Below, one piece after another: positions 35,773 to 47,700 of a stretch of 64,000 nucleotides of DNA (position 1 is its first letter; the number at the start of each line of letters is the position of its first letter). The stretch comes from Phoronis australis (Eukaryota; Phoronida; Phoronidae): positions 88,550 to 152,549 of the forward strand of contig NMRA01000501.1 in the NCBI GenBank assembly GCA_002633005.1, written 5' to 3'. The notes under the pieces were generated by a model. The model worked only from the letters and a program-made list of their open reading frames with translations. It was not told the origin of the DNA and did not search any database. The translations under genes were made by a program, and so were the position numbers.

Positions 35773-36687
35773 ACATAGTGTTATTTTTTTGTATAACGCA
35801 ATATCAATTTGCAGGGCTGCTTTTGAAATTACCAACAAATTGATAATTCAGAGAAAAGCATCAATCTATATTAGAATCGAGTTGCCAGTTCAGATTTGGC
35901 ATTGTAAAGTTTAAATTTTGAAAAAATATATGCTCATTAAAGTCGTGTAGATCTTTCTTTATAATTTTTAATTTAGTTCCTGCTCTGTATATGCTAGAAT
36001 GTACTCAGTTTACAATGCATTCAGTGTATCAGTACTAGTCATTCATATGTACTGACGTGGACTCTTCTACACGAACAGTTAAATTATCCACATGATCTAG
36101 ACACAAATTAAAAGTTTAATTTAAACTCGTACATAAAAACGTTGAATGCATGCTTGCAAGTATAGAATCATCCGCATGAACCATTTCTCATCAGGGTTCA
36201 AAACGGTCCGTGCAAATCATTTATATTTGGACACATGAAATTGTGGTTCATTTGTGTAAGTTTGCAACAAAAATACCTAACGTAGCTGGTGATTACGTTT
36301 TTGCGGACCGTACGTGTGATGCAATGGCGCATTTGGATGATTCATTGGTTCGCGCACGTAATTCGCCAGCACTTTTGAAAATTGGTTGTCAAACAACCCT
36401 GTAATTTTTGTGGCGAATATAGCATTCTTGTGTTGTTACTGCTTGTCTGTCAGGATACAGTGTAATGGACAAGTAAGTGTCAGAGACAGTCGGAGTTGTT
36501 TCCCTTGTCAACATTACTGTTGTCACCCATGAAACTGTTACAGTAGGTTTGACAGTACCTGTCGCACCTCAATACAACGTACCCAAGCTTTCAAGTCTCA
36601 ATTTTACCTATTATTTGTCAGTCAGCCCTGGTTCAACAACAAACTATTGTTATAACAAACAAATTTCAAAGGTCCCTTAAAAAGTAT

Positions 36688-36900
36688 AGTTGCAGGTGGT
36701 CTGGTACATGAAGGCGGGCCGACTGAACTGATCACTTGTAACCTTGTTTATGTTTTAGTAGTATATAGTTAAAGGCAATTTGAGGAACTAGAGGCCTGAC
36801 CCATGGGTCTAGCAGTGTGCCTCAGTGGGACTCAAACCCACAACCTTGAGTGGTTCGGAACGAAGCAGACACGTATCCCACTATGCCACCCTGCCTCCTA
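36688..36900 (-). mobile_element. tRNA-derived SINE, family 1
   Basis: Near full-length minus copy. The tRNA-like head at about 36815-36900 has B box GGTTGTGGGTTTGAGTCCCA, and the body has ACTGAACTGATCACTTG. It lacks the GCGCAGGCC block seen in other copies. Confidence 0.82.
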
Positions 36901-37164
36901 TTGGAGGTCCCCTTATGTACGTTGTGTCGAGGCTCGACTGCATGTTGTTTTGTATCTTTTAGTTGATAGTATTTGAGAAAGTTGTACTTTTTTGTATCAC
37001 TTATTGCTCACATCAAGAATAGTGGGCCTGTTTTTTAGAGGTCATGTGCCCAGTCCTACCTAAAAAACTGTCATGTATTAGTTTTTTTCTGACATACCTC
37101 TTTGACGAATCAGTCAAACACCACAGGGGGCATTAGTGAGCAAAAATCAAATATTGTTCTCAGC

Positions 37165-37440
37165 ATCCTCATTGGCTAATGATGTACAAAATTCAAACGT
37201 CCTCATTGGCTGGTGATACATAAAATTCATGTATGCTTTATTTATTCGTTGGATACAAAATTCATAATAATGTCAGCGTTTTTTTTTAAGCATACATTGG
37301 ATAGTGGTGCACAAAAATTCAAGTGTTGTTAATATCTACATTCATTTGGATACAAAAGTCTATATATTCAGCTCTTGTAATATCCACTTTGGGTACTGGT
37401 GTAGATTAATATGAAATTACCTCCATTGGCTAGCATATAA
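37165..37440. repeat. Degenerate tandem repeat, unit about 50-60 bases
   Basis: Recurring blocks of CATTGGCTA.TGAT.CA.AAATTCA appear at about 37168, 37203, 37250, 37300 and 37345, with decreasing similarity and a final CCATTGGCTAG at 37422. Confidence 0.5.
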
Positions 37441-37700
37441 AGGAATACAAATATACAATTAGGTCACTTCCCTATGAAAATTAATTAATTTCTTATTGTT
37501 TATCTCATGAATGCGTCCCATTCCCCCACTGCTCTCCTGGCACAATTTGCATGTAGTCAGTGTTAAATGTTGTCAGTATCAGCTGTTGGCAGATGTGATA
37601 CATGTCGTGGAACCCAAAGCCCGTTTTATTGAATGTCGCACGTCTGGCTCTGGCTAAGACTGTCATTACAAGTGCTGGAGCAAAGCTTTTTTAGAAAAAA

Positions 37701-37850
37701 GTAACTGTAGGTGGCATAGTACACGTTGTTCCAGATGTGCGTGGGCCACTCACGTGGGCCACTGCACTGATCACCTGGAACCATTTCTATGCTTCATTAG
37801 TTAAAGCCGAGTCAGCCGAGGAGGTACAGTGTAGAGACCTGAGTCATCTG
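37701..37850 (-). mobile_element. Truncated tRNA-derived SINE, family 1
   Basis: The 3' two-thirds of the SINE body (GTACACGTTGT.CCAGA.GTGCG, CACTGCACTGATCACCTGGAA) is present on the minus strand; the tRNA-like head is lost. Confidence 0.75.
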
Positions 37851-39529
37851 TTTATGATGAATTACTTGGATTTTTATATGTTCACACTTGTTTTTAATAA
37901 GTATATCAGTGGTCTAGTTTTCTTAAAAACCACAATTTATTTACAAATTGTTTCTTTTCCTGATTACACCTGTACACACAGTTCTCCAAGAAGTCACTAT
38001 CCCCTGAATAAAATTTTGCTTTGATTGTTTTGATGTTGTTGCTGAAAGTAAATTGGTTAACAAGGGATACTGATTTTGGAATCTTGTGATGTATATTTTA
38101 TTGTTGCTGTCTTCGTAAAGCAGATGTGTTGTGATTTTCACAGCTTACAGCAATTGCTACGTAAAAATAAACAAAGCAAAAGGGTCTAGTGGTGCATTAC
38201 CTGAGACTAGACTCTTGTGAGTGGTGTTAAGATCATGTATAACGTTTACAGAATATCAGATGGAATACATTGTACATCACAAGCGAATCATGTGGTCTCA
38301 TTACCTATCAGTTGCAAGTATGGTGTTCCAGGGAGAGCACCTTATGTTACCCCTCGCTTTCAGGCTCAATGAATAAGTGGAAAACACAACCCTTGCTGTC
38401 ATAAGGCATTCTGTAATTTTCAAATCACGATTATTGCATAAATAAGAATAAGGTTCACTACAAGTATGTAAGGGTGTAATCCCGGGGTTTCTCCCTGCAG
38501 GTGGATGCTGGGGTGTGTCTCCTTGAAATCAAAAACAAAATGAATTGGGTCAAAAACTCTACTGAATCAAGAGTAGTGTGCAGTAAATGGCATCGTGCAT
38601 GGCTACCTGGAGACCCAGCAAGAGACACCATTGGCACACCTTACTGTCCGTTCTGCTGGTAAAAGCTCCGGGGGGGGTTCTAATTCGGGTAATTCAATTA
38701 AAATTAGAGTGTCAGTCGTTATCGTGTGGAGTGCCCCCTTGTGTAATTGTACCCTTCTTCACCCCAATGCTTGCCACGCGCACACACAGGTCCCAAAGGA
38801 AAGTGAGCTTGAGCGGCTCGTAAAGGTATATGTAAAGTGTGCTCGCACCTGTAGTGCACTGACAGCACGTAGTTTGAATACGTAATGCGAATTCGTGTGG
38901 TGTTTGTCCCGAGTGAGTCAACTACCATGTCATGTTTTGAGTGCTAAATGAAGGGTGAACGGAGGCATGCCTGAACGTGACTCGGCGAATCTTTTTAACC
39001 AGAATGTAGACCGGGCGTGTCTTCACGCAGCTAAAATCTAGCCAAAGTCACGTGCTCTCATTTGAAATACACGGCAATATTTCACGTAATCTCACGAAAA
39101 CTTGCATTTTAGTGAGGTCCTAGCGTTACTGGACGGGAGGCGGTCCACTGCTCTTGTCTTGACTGAATTTCTGCTCAAAATGGGATCGCATTTCGGATTG
39201 CTAATAAATCCAACGGGCAACCGTGGTTTCACTAATTGCTGGATTGTATTACATTGTGCTTATCAGTCGTCTAGATCACTGACCATAACCGGTATTTTGG
39301 CGTCTCGATTAGGGAGTCAAAGTACTATGGAGCGTTTCATGTGCACTGGTCATTACATAACATGAGCCATTTACATGTAGTCTGGTTCAATATTACCCTC
39401 TAGGTAATTCCTCCTTCGGACTACGATGTCCGCTTATGATGCATACTTTTTAACTAATTGGTGGCCATCACCAGCAGTCATGGAATTAACATATGGCCAT
39501 TTCTTGGCCATTCATTTCGCTCGCCTGAG

Positions 39530-39681
39530 CAGGGGCGGATCCAGGATTTTGATGGGGGCAGGGCAGAGTATTAACCAGCATTTGCCCGTCAGACATTCGC
39601 ACCCCGAACTACCAAATGGAATCTCGGAGAAATTTAGGGGGCATCGCCCCCNNCCCCCCCCCCCCCCCAAATCCGCCACTG
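39530..39681. mobile_element. Short inverted-repeat element with GGCGGATC ends
   Basis: The left end CAGGGGCGGATCCAGGATTT and the right end, inverted as CAGTGGCGGATTTGGGGG, flank about 150 bases. CTGAG occurs immediately on both sides (39525-39529 and 39682-39686) as a probable 5-bp target duplication. Two Ns interrupt the poly-C run. This is consistent with a hAT-like non-autonomous element. Confidence 0.75.
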
Positions 39682-42570
39682 CTGAGCCTGGCGCATATCA
39701 TATCAGGATATTTCACTGTGACCTTAATAATTACGTCGTTTATAAACCTGTTTTCTGTCCCAACGATTTGGACCACTTGCCATTGTGAATTAGGTCTCAA
39801 TTTTATGGTCAGTTTAGAGGAGGCTTCTTGGCTAGGTGAAGTGCGCTACTCATCATTGCTTGAGACTATTTACTGAATTGGGTAGTCACAGCGTGTCACT
39901 TTGTTTCGAGCGGAAACGAACTGTCTTTTGTGCAGCCCAGAGGCCACCTGAGCTGGGAACTAGTCGAGATCGGTTTTGTAGTGGTATTTGGTCTAAATAA
40001 ATAATACATTTTTTATCAGAACTCAGGTTTGTAATCGCTTTAATAATACCTTGATTATTTTAAGAATGTTGTGTACGTGTTAAGGTTACCTTCGTTTTCT
40101 TGTAACGTGTCCTTTGACAAGCATGTCACGTGGGTTAACTGTGAGACATTTTAACCTCTACCTGTGTTGAAAGTTTCCACTCAGTGGTCGTTGAGGTAAT
40201 CATCCCGAATCCCGAGCAGTGTTCCCTCATAGTAACACTAACACACGTAGTTTTTGTGTTGACTGTGAATCTCATTTAATGACAGATATGTTTTGCTTTT
40301 GGTATTATCATTTGAATGTCTGAAATTTCAGTACTGTGCTGAAATTACGAATCATCGGTTTCATTCTGAGTACTTTTGTTGAGTTGTAAATTAATGCGCG
40401 TGCTGACCCCTCGTGACACGTGGTTTCTTACCCACCTGTGCTGGACTTTCTCAGTCGTCTGCAGTCATTACCCTTGGCCCCTTATATCCACTTCTAGTGA
40501 TGAGACCTCCTGCCGACGCGGTTGAGTCAAAATTTAGTTATTCTGACGAACTGCCCTTGTACTCTACCAATTTGCTTGTCATTTTGCTCAGTGTGATAGA
40601 GGACCCGACGTGTCACCATGTGTTACATGTAGGCCAGTATAGATGTTCACTGGTTATCAACCTCTGTATTTCCTAATGCAAGAACAATGCGCTGATTTCT
40701 ACATTTTGATATTAACCAAACACAACCATTTAGGAAGTTATACGAATCGCTTCACTTGCACAGAAATCAATTATCATCACCCTACGACGAATTGATGACT
40801 CCAAAATTAAAAAACTGCATAGGGGATGTGGATGTCGGTCGCGGTGTTCTACAGGTAGGGATTGACTCGCAGTTATACAGCAGCTGTTTCTAATGTTGCT
40901 CGATACATAAGGGATGAAGCTATATTCTGAAACCTTCCAGTTTCCGTGCTGAAGTTGGCCTATGTTGTGAATAATTTCAAGGTTAGGCAAGCAACGTGAT
41001 ATGGTGCTGACGCCGTTTCCAAGCAGCGGGTGTCATTCTATTGAGCAAATAGTACGTTTGCAAAATACGCCTATTAGTGAGCGTGATTTTCAATAGCCAA
41101 TTAAGGTTGTCTACGACCTGTATCGTGAACCCCGCCTCAATGTACATGTACACTGTATGTTCTATGTTGCCCTTCAATGTCTGTGTTTGGGGGTCAGCAT
41201 CCGTGTTTGAAAGTAAACGAGTCCTGTCAATGATCAGTGATTAAACCTCGGTCCTGAAAAAATGGGAAATTGTTGGGGTCATACTTTGTAATGTTTTATC
41301 CTTCTGTATTTTCAGCTGAAGCCAAAAGCTAATACCGAGAGTTTCGAGAGATGGACACGATCAACATTCCCCTGTATATAGCACGCTTTCTGCGAAAGGT
41401 GTGAACATTATTAAATTATCATGTAAGCAAAATCAGAAAAAATAAACAATACTACTAGAAATGTGTTTGTGGTCGTTGCTATTTTTATGTAGTGTCATTT
41501 TTGGCCATGATATTAACTGAAAGCAAGCAAAAGCACTCGCTTCGCTGATGATGTTTTCGGAAAAATCAGAAACCTCTGACCGAATCATTGCTGAATTTCT
41601 AGGATTGCAGGGCAAAAAAATGTCGTTTCTCTTACACTGACTAAGTACACAAAAGTTATCTTTAATTTTCTGTCAAGTAACACGACGCCACCTAGCTTCA
41701 TTAGGGACTCTAAGTCGCGTTATTTCCAATATTATAGAGAATTCATATAGTTTCGTTGTACATGTTCCAACCATACCCATACAGAGGTCTTAGTCCATCA
41801 CGGAACCAATTAGTCAGCGATCGAGTAATTGACTCACGAACTCGACTCTCACTGGCCGAACTCTCAAACGACTCTCCCACTGCCATGCAGACACGATTAC
41901 TCGCAAAAACACTTTCTATGCACTCAAACAGTTCATGCCCGTACTCCAAATAGAGAGTCCGAGTACCTAGATGTACGTGTTGGAATTCGCGCGCGAGTTG
42001 GGTCTTCGTGAGTCAGGGTTCAGCGCGTGAGCAGTATTCGGTGCCGGGTAGGTGAACTGATGATTTCGGGGCCCGTAAGCGCTGTTTGATGACATACCTC
42101 ATCGCATGCTGTTCAGGTAGTTGTAGGCTGAAACAGCGGTCGATCTATGGTATTTCAGGGGCTAATTGGCCTCAATCGGTACGTGTGGCTAACGCACTCT
42201 ATTGTCTCGACAGCATTGTTATTCACAACTATATTCAAACTGTCCCAAAACCATTGTGTTTCCGACACAAGACATCTTAGTTCATATTCCATAACTACGT
42301 GTACTTGTACATGTAATTTATATTTTTGAATTATTGTAGCACAGGGTAAAAAAATTACCGTTTAATCGATCTTGAATTACTGCTGATTGAGTTGGCTTGG
42401 CGTACAGGTAGGCCTACATGCGCCACTCGACTCGCAATTTCAGGACTGGCCATCCCCAACGCCCTGAAGCGTTTTCTCGAGTAACAGTGGTTTCGAATTG
42501 TCAGTAATAGAAATATAATTCTATGACGGTTAGGAATAATGCGAGACCAATATGAGAGTGAAAGTCTAAT

Positions 42571-42805
42571 CAGGGCAGATCTACGTTTTCAGTAAAGGGG
42601 GGGATTAGAATTCGAGCGAATCCGAGGCGCTACGCCGAGGGGAAGGAAGGTCGGGAGAGGGGTTCCCTCCTCCCATGTAAGATTTTTTTGTGGTTTTTAG
42701 TAGCTAATTTTGTTTTTCTGGCATTTTTTTCAATTTTTGTTTTTGATCCTGTCCCGAGGGGGGCTTAACCCCTGAACACCCCCCTCCCCAGTAGATCCGC
42801 CTCTG
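42571..42805. mobile_element. Short inverted-repeat element with GGCGGATC ends
   Basis: Left end CAGGGCAGATCTACG and inverted right end CAGAGGCGGATCTACTGG, both leading into G-runs. CTAAT lies next to each end (42566-42570 and 42807-42811). Same class as the element at 39530. Confidence 0.7.
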
Positions 42806-44639
42806 ACTAATTAAATTTTTGTTATAGCCAGCTGAACCTTCAAAATGCAGCTTTGAAACAACCCTCAACTCTTAGTGTTGGTTCGTGGTACTAATTAATA
42901 CGACGTACAAACCATGCGCGCACATAGGTGTGCTCGGAGGTGTGCTCGAACGGCCCCCTCCTGCCCACCCCTCCATTTGGCGAAGTGGGCAACAATGTCC
43001 GTTTCAGAGAAACATAGACGCCGCAAAAAGTAGAAATCGAGACTACGGTCCAAAAACTACCAAAATGCACAATTCGTAGCTCTTAACATACCCGGTGAAT
43101 CTTAGTAAAAGGTCCACGTTCTCGAAAATTCGAGCCCTTCTCGTTTTTACGGCTGGGTGTGCATTTAATTTTATTTCATGTTTTAGGAAAATGAAGTAGA
43201 CTAAAGTCCGTGACAATTGCAAGTAGCCCAGCTACCACATGAACAACCTTCAAAACCAACCCCCCCCCCCTTCNCCTAAAACGCTTGGTTCAGTAAGTGA
43301 ACTTACAACCACTAAAGATAATATTCATGTTTTGAGAAACGATCTTGTACCCTTATAGTCAATGAATGGCTGAAAACCTACCCTTGGCACACACCACATG
43401 CGCGTTAGTCGTGAATATCTAGGACCAATACTATGATAAAACTGCGTGCATTGTGATTTACATGTAGTTGGCCTGCCCATGCTCTCTCGGTCTGGAAAAG
43501 TTCAGTCCGTGATTTTATGGGGACACGGTGGGTCCGGCCTTTGCCCGCCGGTACTGATATTGTCAGGACAGACACCAATTCGTTTTCCTTCGAACCAGTG
43601 GTTAGGCTCACCTCTTCTGACGACATTCTAGATCCGTCAATTAATAATTGAAATTAAATGTAATTTTTGCTTACATAACGACCTTGTTCGCGTGAAAAAG
43701 TGACACTCGTTAAGTTTTTACTCCTTGCTTTGGCGTTTGTTGGAGAATGCTTTACACAAGAGTCCCACACACAACTGAACAAAACAAATAGGTGTAGCAA
43801 CACCGAGGAGTAAGACATTGTGATTTCATAAGCACACAGGTGGCGACTGCGACCAAGAGGCCGCACTAACGTCAACGACCCAACCACAGGAGTCATTGCC
43901 GGCGCACTATGCATCCGACGGCTCCCTGCCAGTTGTATTCAACCTCAAGGATGCACTCACTGCTGTGTACGTCCACAAGATTTTGAAAAGCCCTCCTACC
44001 TGATTTCTTAGTCCCCGCCCCTTATTGCGGGTATTTTTGCCCCGGCCACCTTCTGTATTGCCCGGCTGAGTGAAACATTAAAATCAACCATCTGGATGCA
44101 TCTTTTCAATTTTAGGGACGAAATAAACCAGTTCCTCATGCATGGATATAAATAAAAAAACAATTGTAGAGATTACTTATAGTGACGCCTATTACTGTTG
44201 GGAAAGTGAATTCCCGTGGGATGATTATTGCATGGCTCATGGGATTACATCCCGTGGGGATTCCGCAAAAAGCTAAAAAAAAACTACTAGTCCTGCAATT
44301 TTTTAACAAATATGCAGTCGTCTTTGAACGTAGGTGGCCACCCAGGTATTCCACAAGTTGTCCTTGTTTCATGATTGTTTCCCGCGACAGTGTCTTGAGG
44401 CATGAACGTACATGTATCGTTTAACTCACTCACTGGCACGTCCCCGGTCACCGAGGGACTTGTTCAGTTAACGTTGCTTAAATGTCTATAATATTAGCCA
44501 CTACACAACGTGGAACTTAAAATGACATTGACAAATACAATAAATGTTGCCACCCAAGGTGAAAAGAGAAGAGAACCAGACGGGGAATCCTGTATTAAAT
44601 ACAAAAAGGATTTCCCGATACTAAAATTAGACTTGTTCG

Positions 44640-44664
44640 TGACGTCATCTCGTAAATCACGTGA
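44640..44664. promoter_or_regulatory. CRE and CLEAR-like E-box upstream of STX6
   Basis: A perfect palindromic CRE, TGACGTCA (44640-44647), is followed ten bases on by TCACGTGA (44657-44664), with flanks that match nine of ten positions of the TFEB/MITF-type GTCACGTGAC site. They lie 130-155 bases before the STX6 start codon. Activity is inferred. Confidence 0.5.
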
Positions 44665-44794
44665 CACAAATGACGAAGCCATTTTATTGTTGTCCTGTGA
44701 ATGAAGTCAGTGAAGTTTTGAACTTTTTCGGAACGACGCCTTCTGTTTGGAGGATAATGAGAGACTAACGTGTTAGGTGGTTCGTGGGTTCACA

Positions 44795-47700
44795 ATGTCA
44801 CTCGAGGACCCGTTCTTCGTTGTTAGAGAGTAAGTTTTATTCATTTAAATGTTGAAGTGCTCTCCGGTCCTCCGCGGCGCTGGGTCGTGTGGGCTGATTC
44901 AATGAGTTGTTGGGTTGACTTAGACACGTAACCCGTCAATAACATCTGAGGTAGTTGACAATACGTCACCTGTGGACGCGGAAAGCATCCAAGTAGGGCT
45001 TTTTGACTAACTAACGTCAACCTACTTACTTACAGTGAAGTCTAGTACCAAGGCTTCCCCATCCTAAATCTAATTTGTTGTAAAAAGTCAAGTGCTTGGG
45101 CCTAGTCTAGTCATACTCATAGTGAATCATACATAGCATTGGCAGCCATAAGTGACAAGACATAATATGTCTGTTTAACCACGCGCAAGTAACCGGAATT
45201 TGTCTATTAGCTAAATAGCTTGACTGTTTTTTTTTTGGAGGGGGGTTGCTGGTTCAATTCCCATGTCGAATTAGCTCGGCAATTACTACATGGCGCAGGG
45301 GGCAGATGAGTGATATACCAATGAAGCACTGCACGGATCATCAGGGCACTTGTCGGATGTAGCGTTTCCCTCATTTTGAGAACCAGACAGTCACCGAATA
45401 ATGAGCACGTTATTCAGTGGATGAAACTGGTTCTCATATTCAGGTACCCGTATGTCCGACCAGTTCCACCATCAGACCTCGCTTGGCATAGTGGTGAGCC
45501 TGGACCTAGAGTCAACGACCTTGATGGAAAACAGTCTTGGTCACCTGTCAGGTGACATGTTTAGAAGGGGAATGTTGCAAAGGGTGCTTCCGGTAAATCA
45601 TGAGCCTTTGTTATCCATCCAGTAATACTCTTAATTCTACTTTATTGCAGCGAGGTTGTTAAAGCGCTCCGCAAGTCCGAGGACCTCTATAGTAGATGGA
45701 AGGAACTAGTCAAAGCTGGCAATTCACTGTCCAAGGAGGAATTTGATTGGACGACCAATGAGCTCCGCAATGGACTGAGAAGTATTGAGTGGGATTTGGA
45801 GGACCTTGATGAGACTATTGGTATGTTGTCTGGTCAAAGGGGCTATAAACCTATACCTTCTGCCAAGAAGCAAATTTTATTTTCGGCCCCTAACTGAGCA
45901 TAAAAGTGGTCTCCTCTTTCTCCTTACTCTGATGAAATGAGATCAAGGTTTGAAAAGAACAGTTGGTAAGGGAAATTTCAAGACCAATTTAGAAAAGCGT
46001 TTTAAAGGTTTTGAATGTTTGAGGACGAAAATTAGACTAAGTTGATCCAAAAGTTATTCTGTTTCTGTCCAACATATTGGAGTGTTCTGTGGTGGACACA
46101 TTACTGTCCTTGTAAGTGTTCTGTGGTGGACACATTACTGTCTTTGTATTGCAGGTATTGTGGAAAAGAACCCAAAGAAGTTCAGAATCAGTGAACATGA
46201 GGTGTTTGAAAGGAAGAAGTTTATCAACCAGACGCGACAAAAAATTAAGGTAGGTAACGAACTAGTGCTGGTGTCAGAGGGATACCTCGGTATTTTGGTC
46301 TAGATTTTGAATATTTGACAGCACCTCCTGCCCATTATGCAGATGAGATTGTCTGAGGAAAAAGGACATGTGTCAGGATACTTTGACATCAGCGTGAACA
46401 TTTGTTTTGATACATATCGTTTTAGCATTTGTGTAAAACTTTGAGAGCCATAACTGTCAAGGGTAAATATTTTCTTACTGGTTGAGAGAAGTAGAAACTA
46501 CAACTCATCTACTCTACCAGCCTTATGAAACTATTTAGTGAGAATTGTATGATTAAATAGTGAACATGTGCATGCCTGTCTTGTGGTACGGTAGGTGATT
46601 ATGATTTGGGCAAGATATTATTGTGCAAGCCTCTTTTTCATATGCGCATTGCTGGTCCAAATTTTTAGGAGGCTTTAAGAAAGAGTTACCTTGGAGACCT
46701 TTTACTGCAGCCTACATTGGTTTCCAAGTGTTTGGTTACCCTTGGTTCTCATGGAGCCTTTAGCAACCGCTTATTCCGCCTGATGGACATGCTGTCCCTG
46801 CACACTTGGGTTATCACTGGTTTCAATTTGGATGAGATAGGTTGGCCAGTCTTCCAATTCACAATTCAGAGTTCACTTTTAATTGTTTCATAGTATTTTA
46901 CTGTATTTTGTTAGCATAGTACCAATAGTTATAATTACGCTATCCTTCATTTTACAGGCTATGAGAGACCACATAGCCAATCCAGGAAGCCGTAGTCAAG
47001 AAGAGCGACCTCTGAAGCTGTCGAACCATGCCAATGGGCCGAGCCGACCTCAGGACAAATACCAGAGGCTAGATAATGAGATAGAGAGGGATAACTCCAA
47101 ATTCATCAACGACATGAGTCAACAGCAACAGGTACTGTCAGACACAGGGTCTGCTGAAAATAATAGTCTTTACTATATCTATTGGGGTAAACCCTCAATT
47201 TTTTGCGTAAAAAACCTCCTTGTATTTTTTAGATTTTCTCCTTTGCTCTGTTTTCAGCTATACACCTGCCCCCAGTTTGTGCAGTCGGCACCTTTGGTTT
47301 CTCGTTTATGTGGTTGCCCATGTGCAGAATTTCTCATGCCTGCCATTCCGTCAATATTTTATCTGACTTGTAAAATAGTTGACGTAAAGGCAGCCCCCTT
47401 GGTCTTAAACTGGAATCGGTTGTTGATATCAGTGTTCTTGACTACAGAAACTATAGCAATTACAAGATGTTAAAAAATCTGATGTCATAGAGTGTGTTAT
47501 TTATGCATATCAAGTCTAGAATTGGGACATTGAACTGGAGTCAAAAATTCAAATTGTTTTAATTTACTTAACAAATGGCTAGATTTAAAACTCGATGTAG
47601 GCGAGTCAAATTTGATGCAGCAAAATCCATACTCTTTACGGTGAAAGGATCGGAACGTTGTGTAGAATGCTGGATATGTCTATCCTCTTCCTTCTGTTTT

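Larger units (their letters stand above)
35773..44794. other. Intergenic region between ANKRD45 and STX6
   Basis: About 9 kb with no convincing coding exon. It contains two family 1 SINEs, a degenerate repeat tract (37165-37440), a possible ANKRD45 poly(A) signal AATAAA at 38007-38012, and two GGCGGATC-type elements (39530, 42571). Frames up to 120 codons cover low-complexity or transposon sequence. Confidence 0.6.

Noticed and set aside
39426-39876. Frames of 86-120 codons with a proline run near 39620-39680
   Set aside because: They read through the poly-C tract and Ns of a GGCGGATC-type element.
41756-42011. Overlapping open frames of 60-68 codons on both strands near 41750-42010
   Set aside because: Opposed frames over the same CTC/GAG-rich DNA, no family resemblance and no splice context; chance openness.
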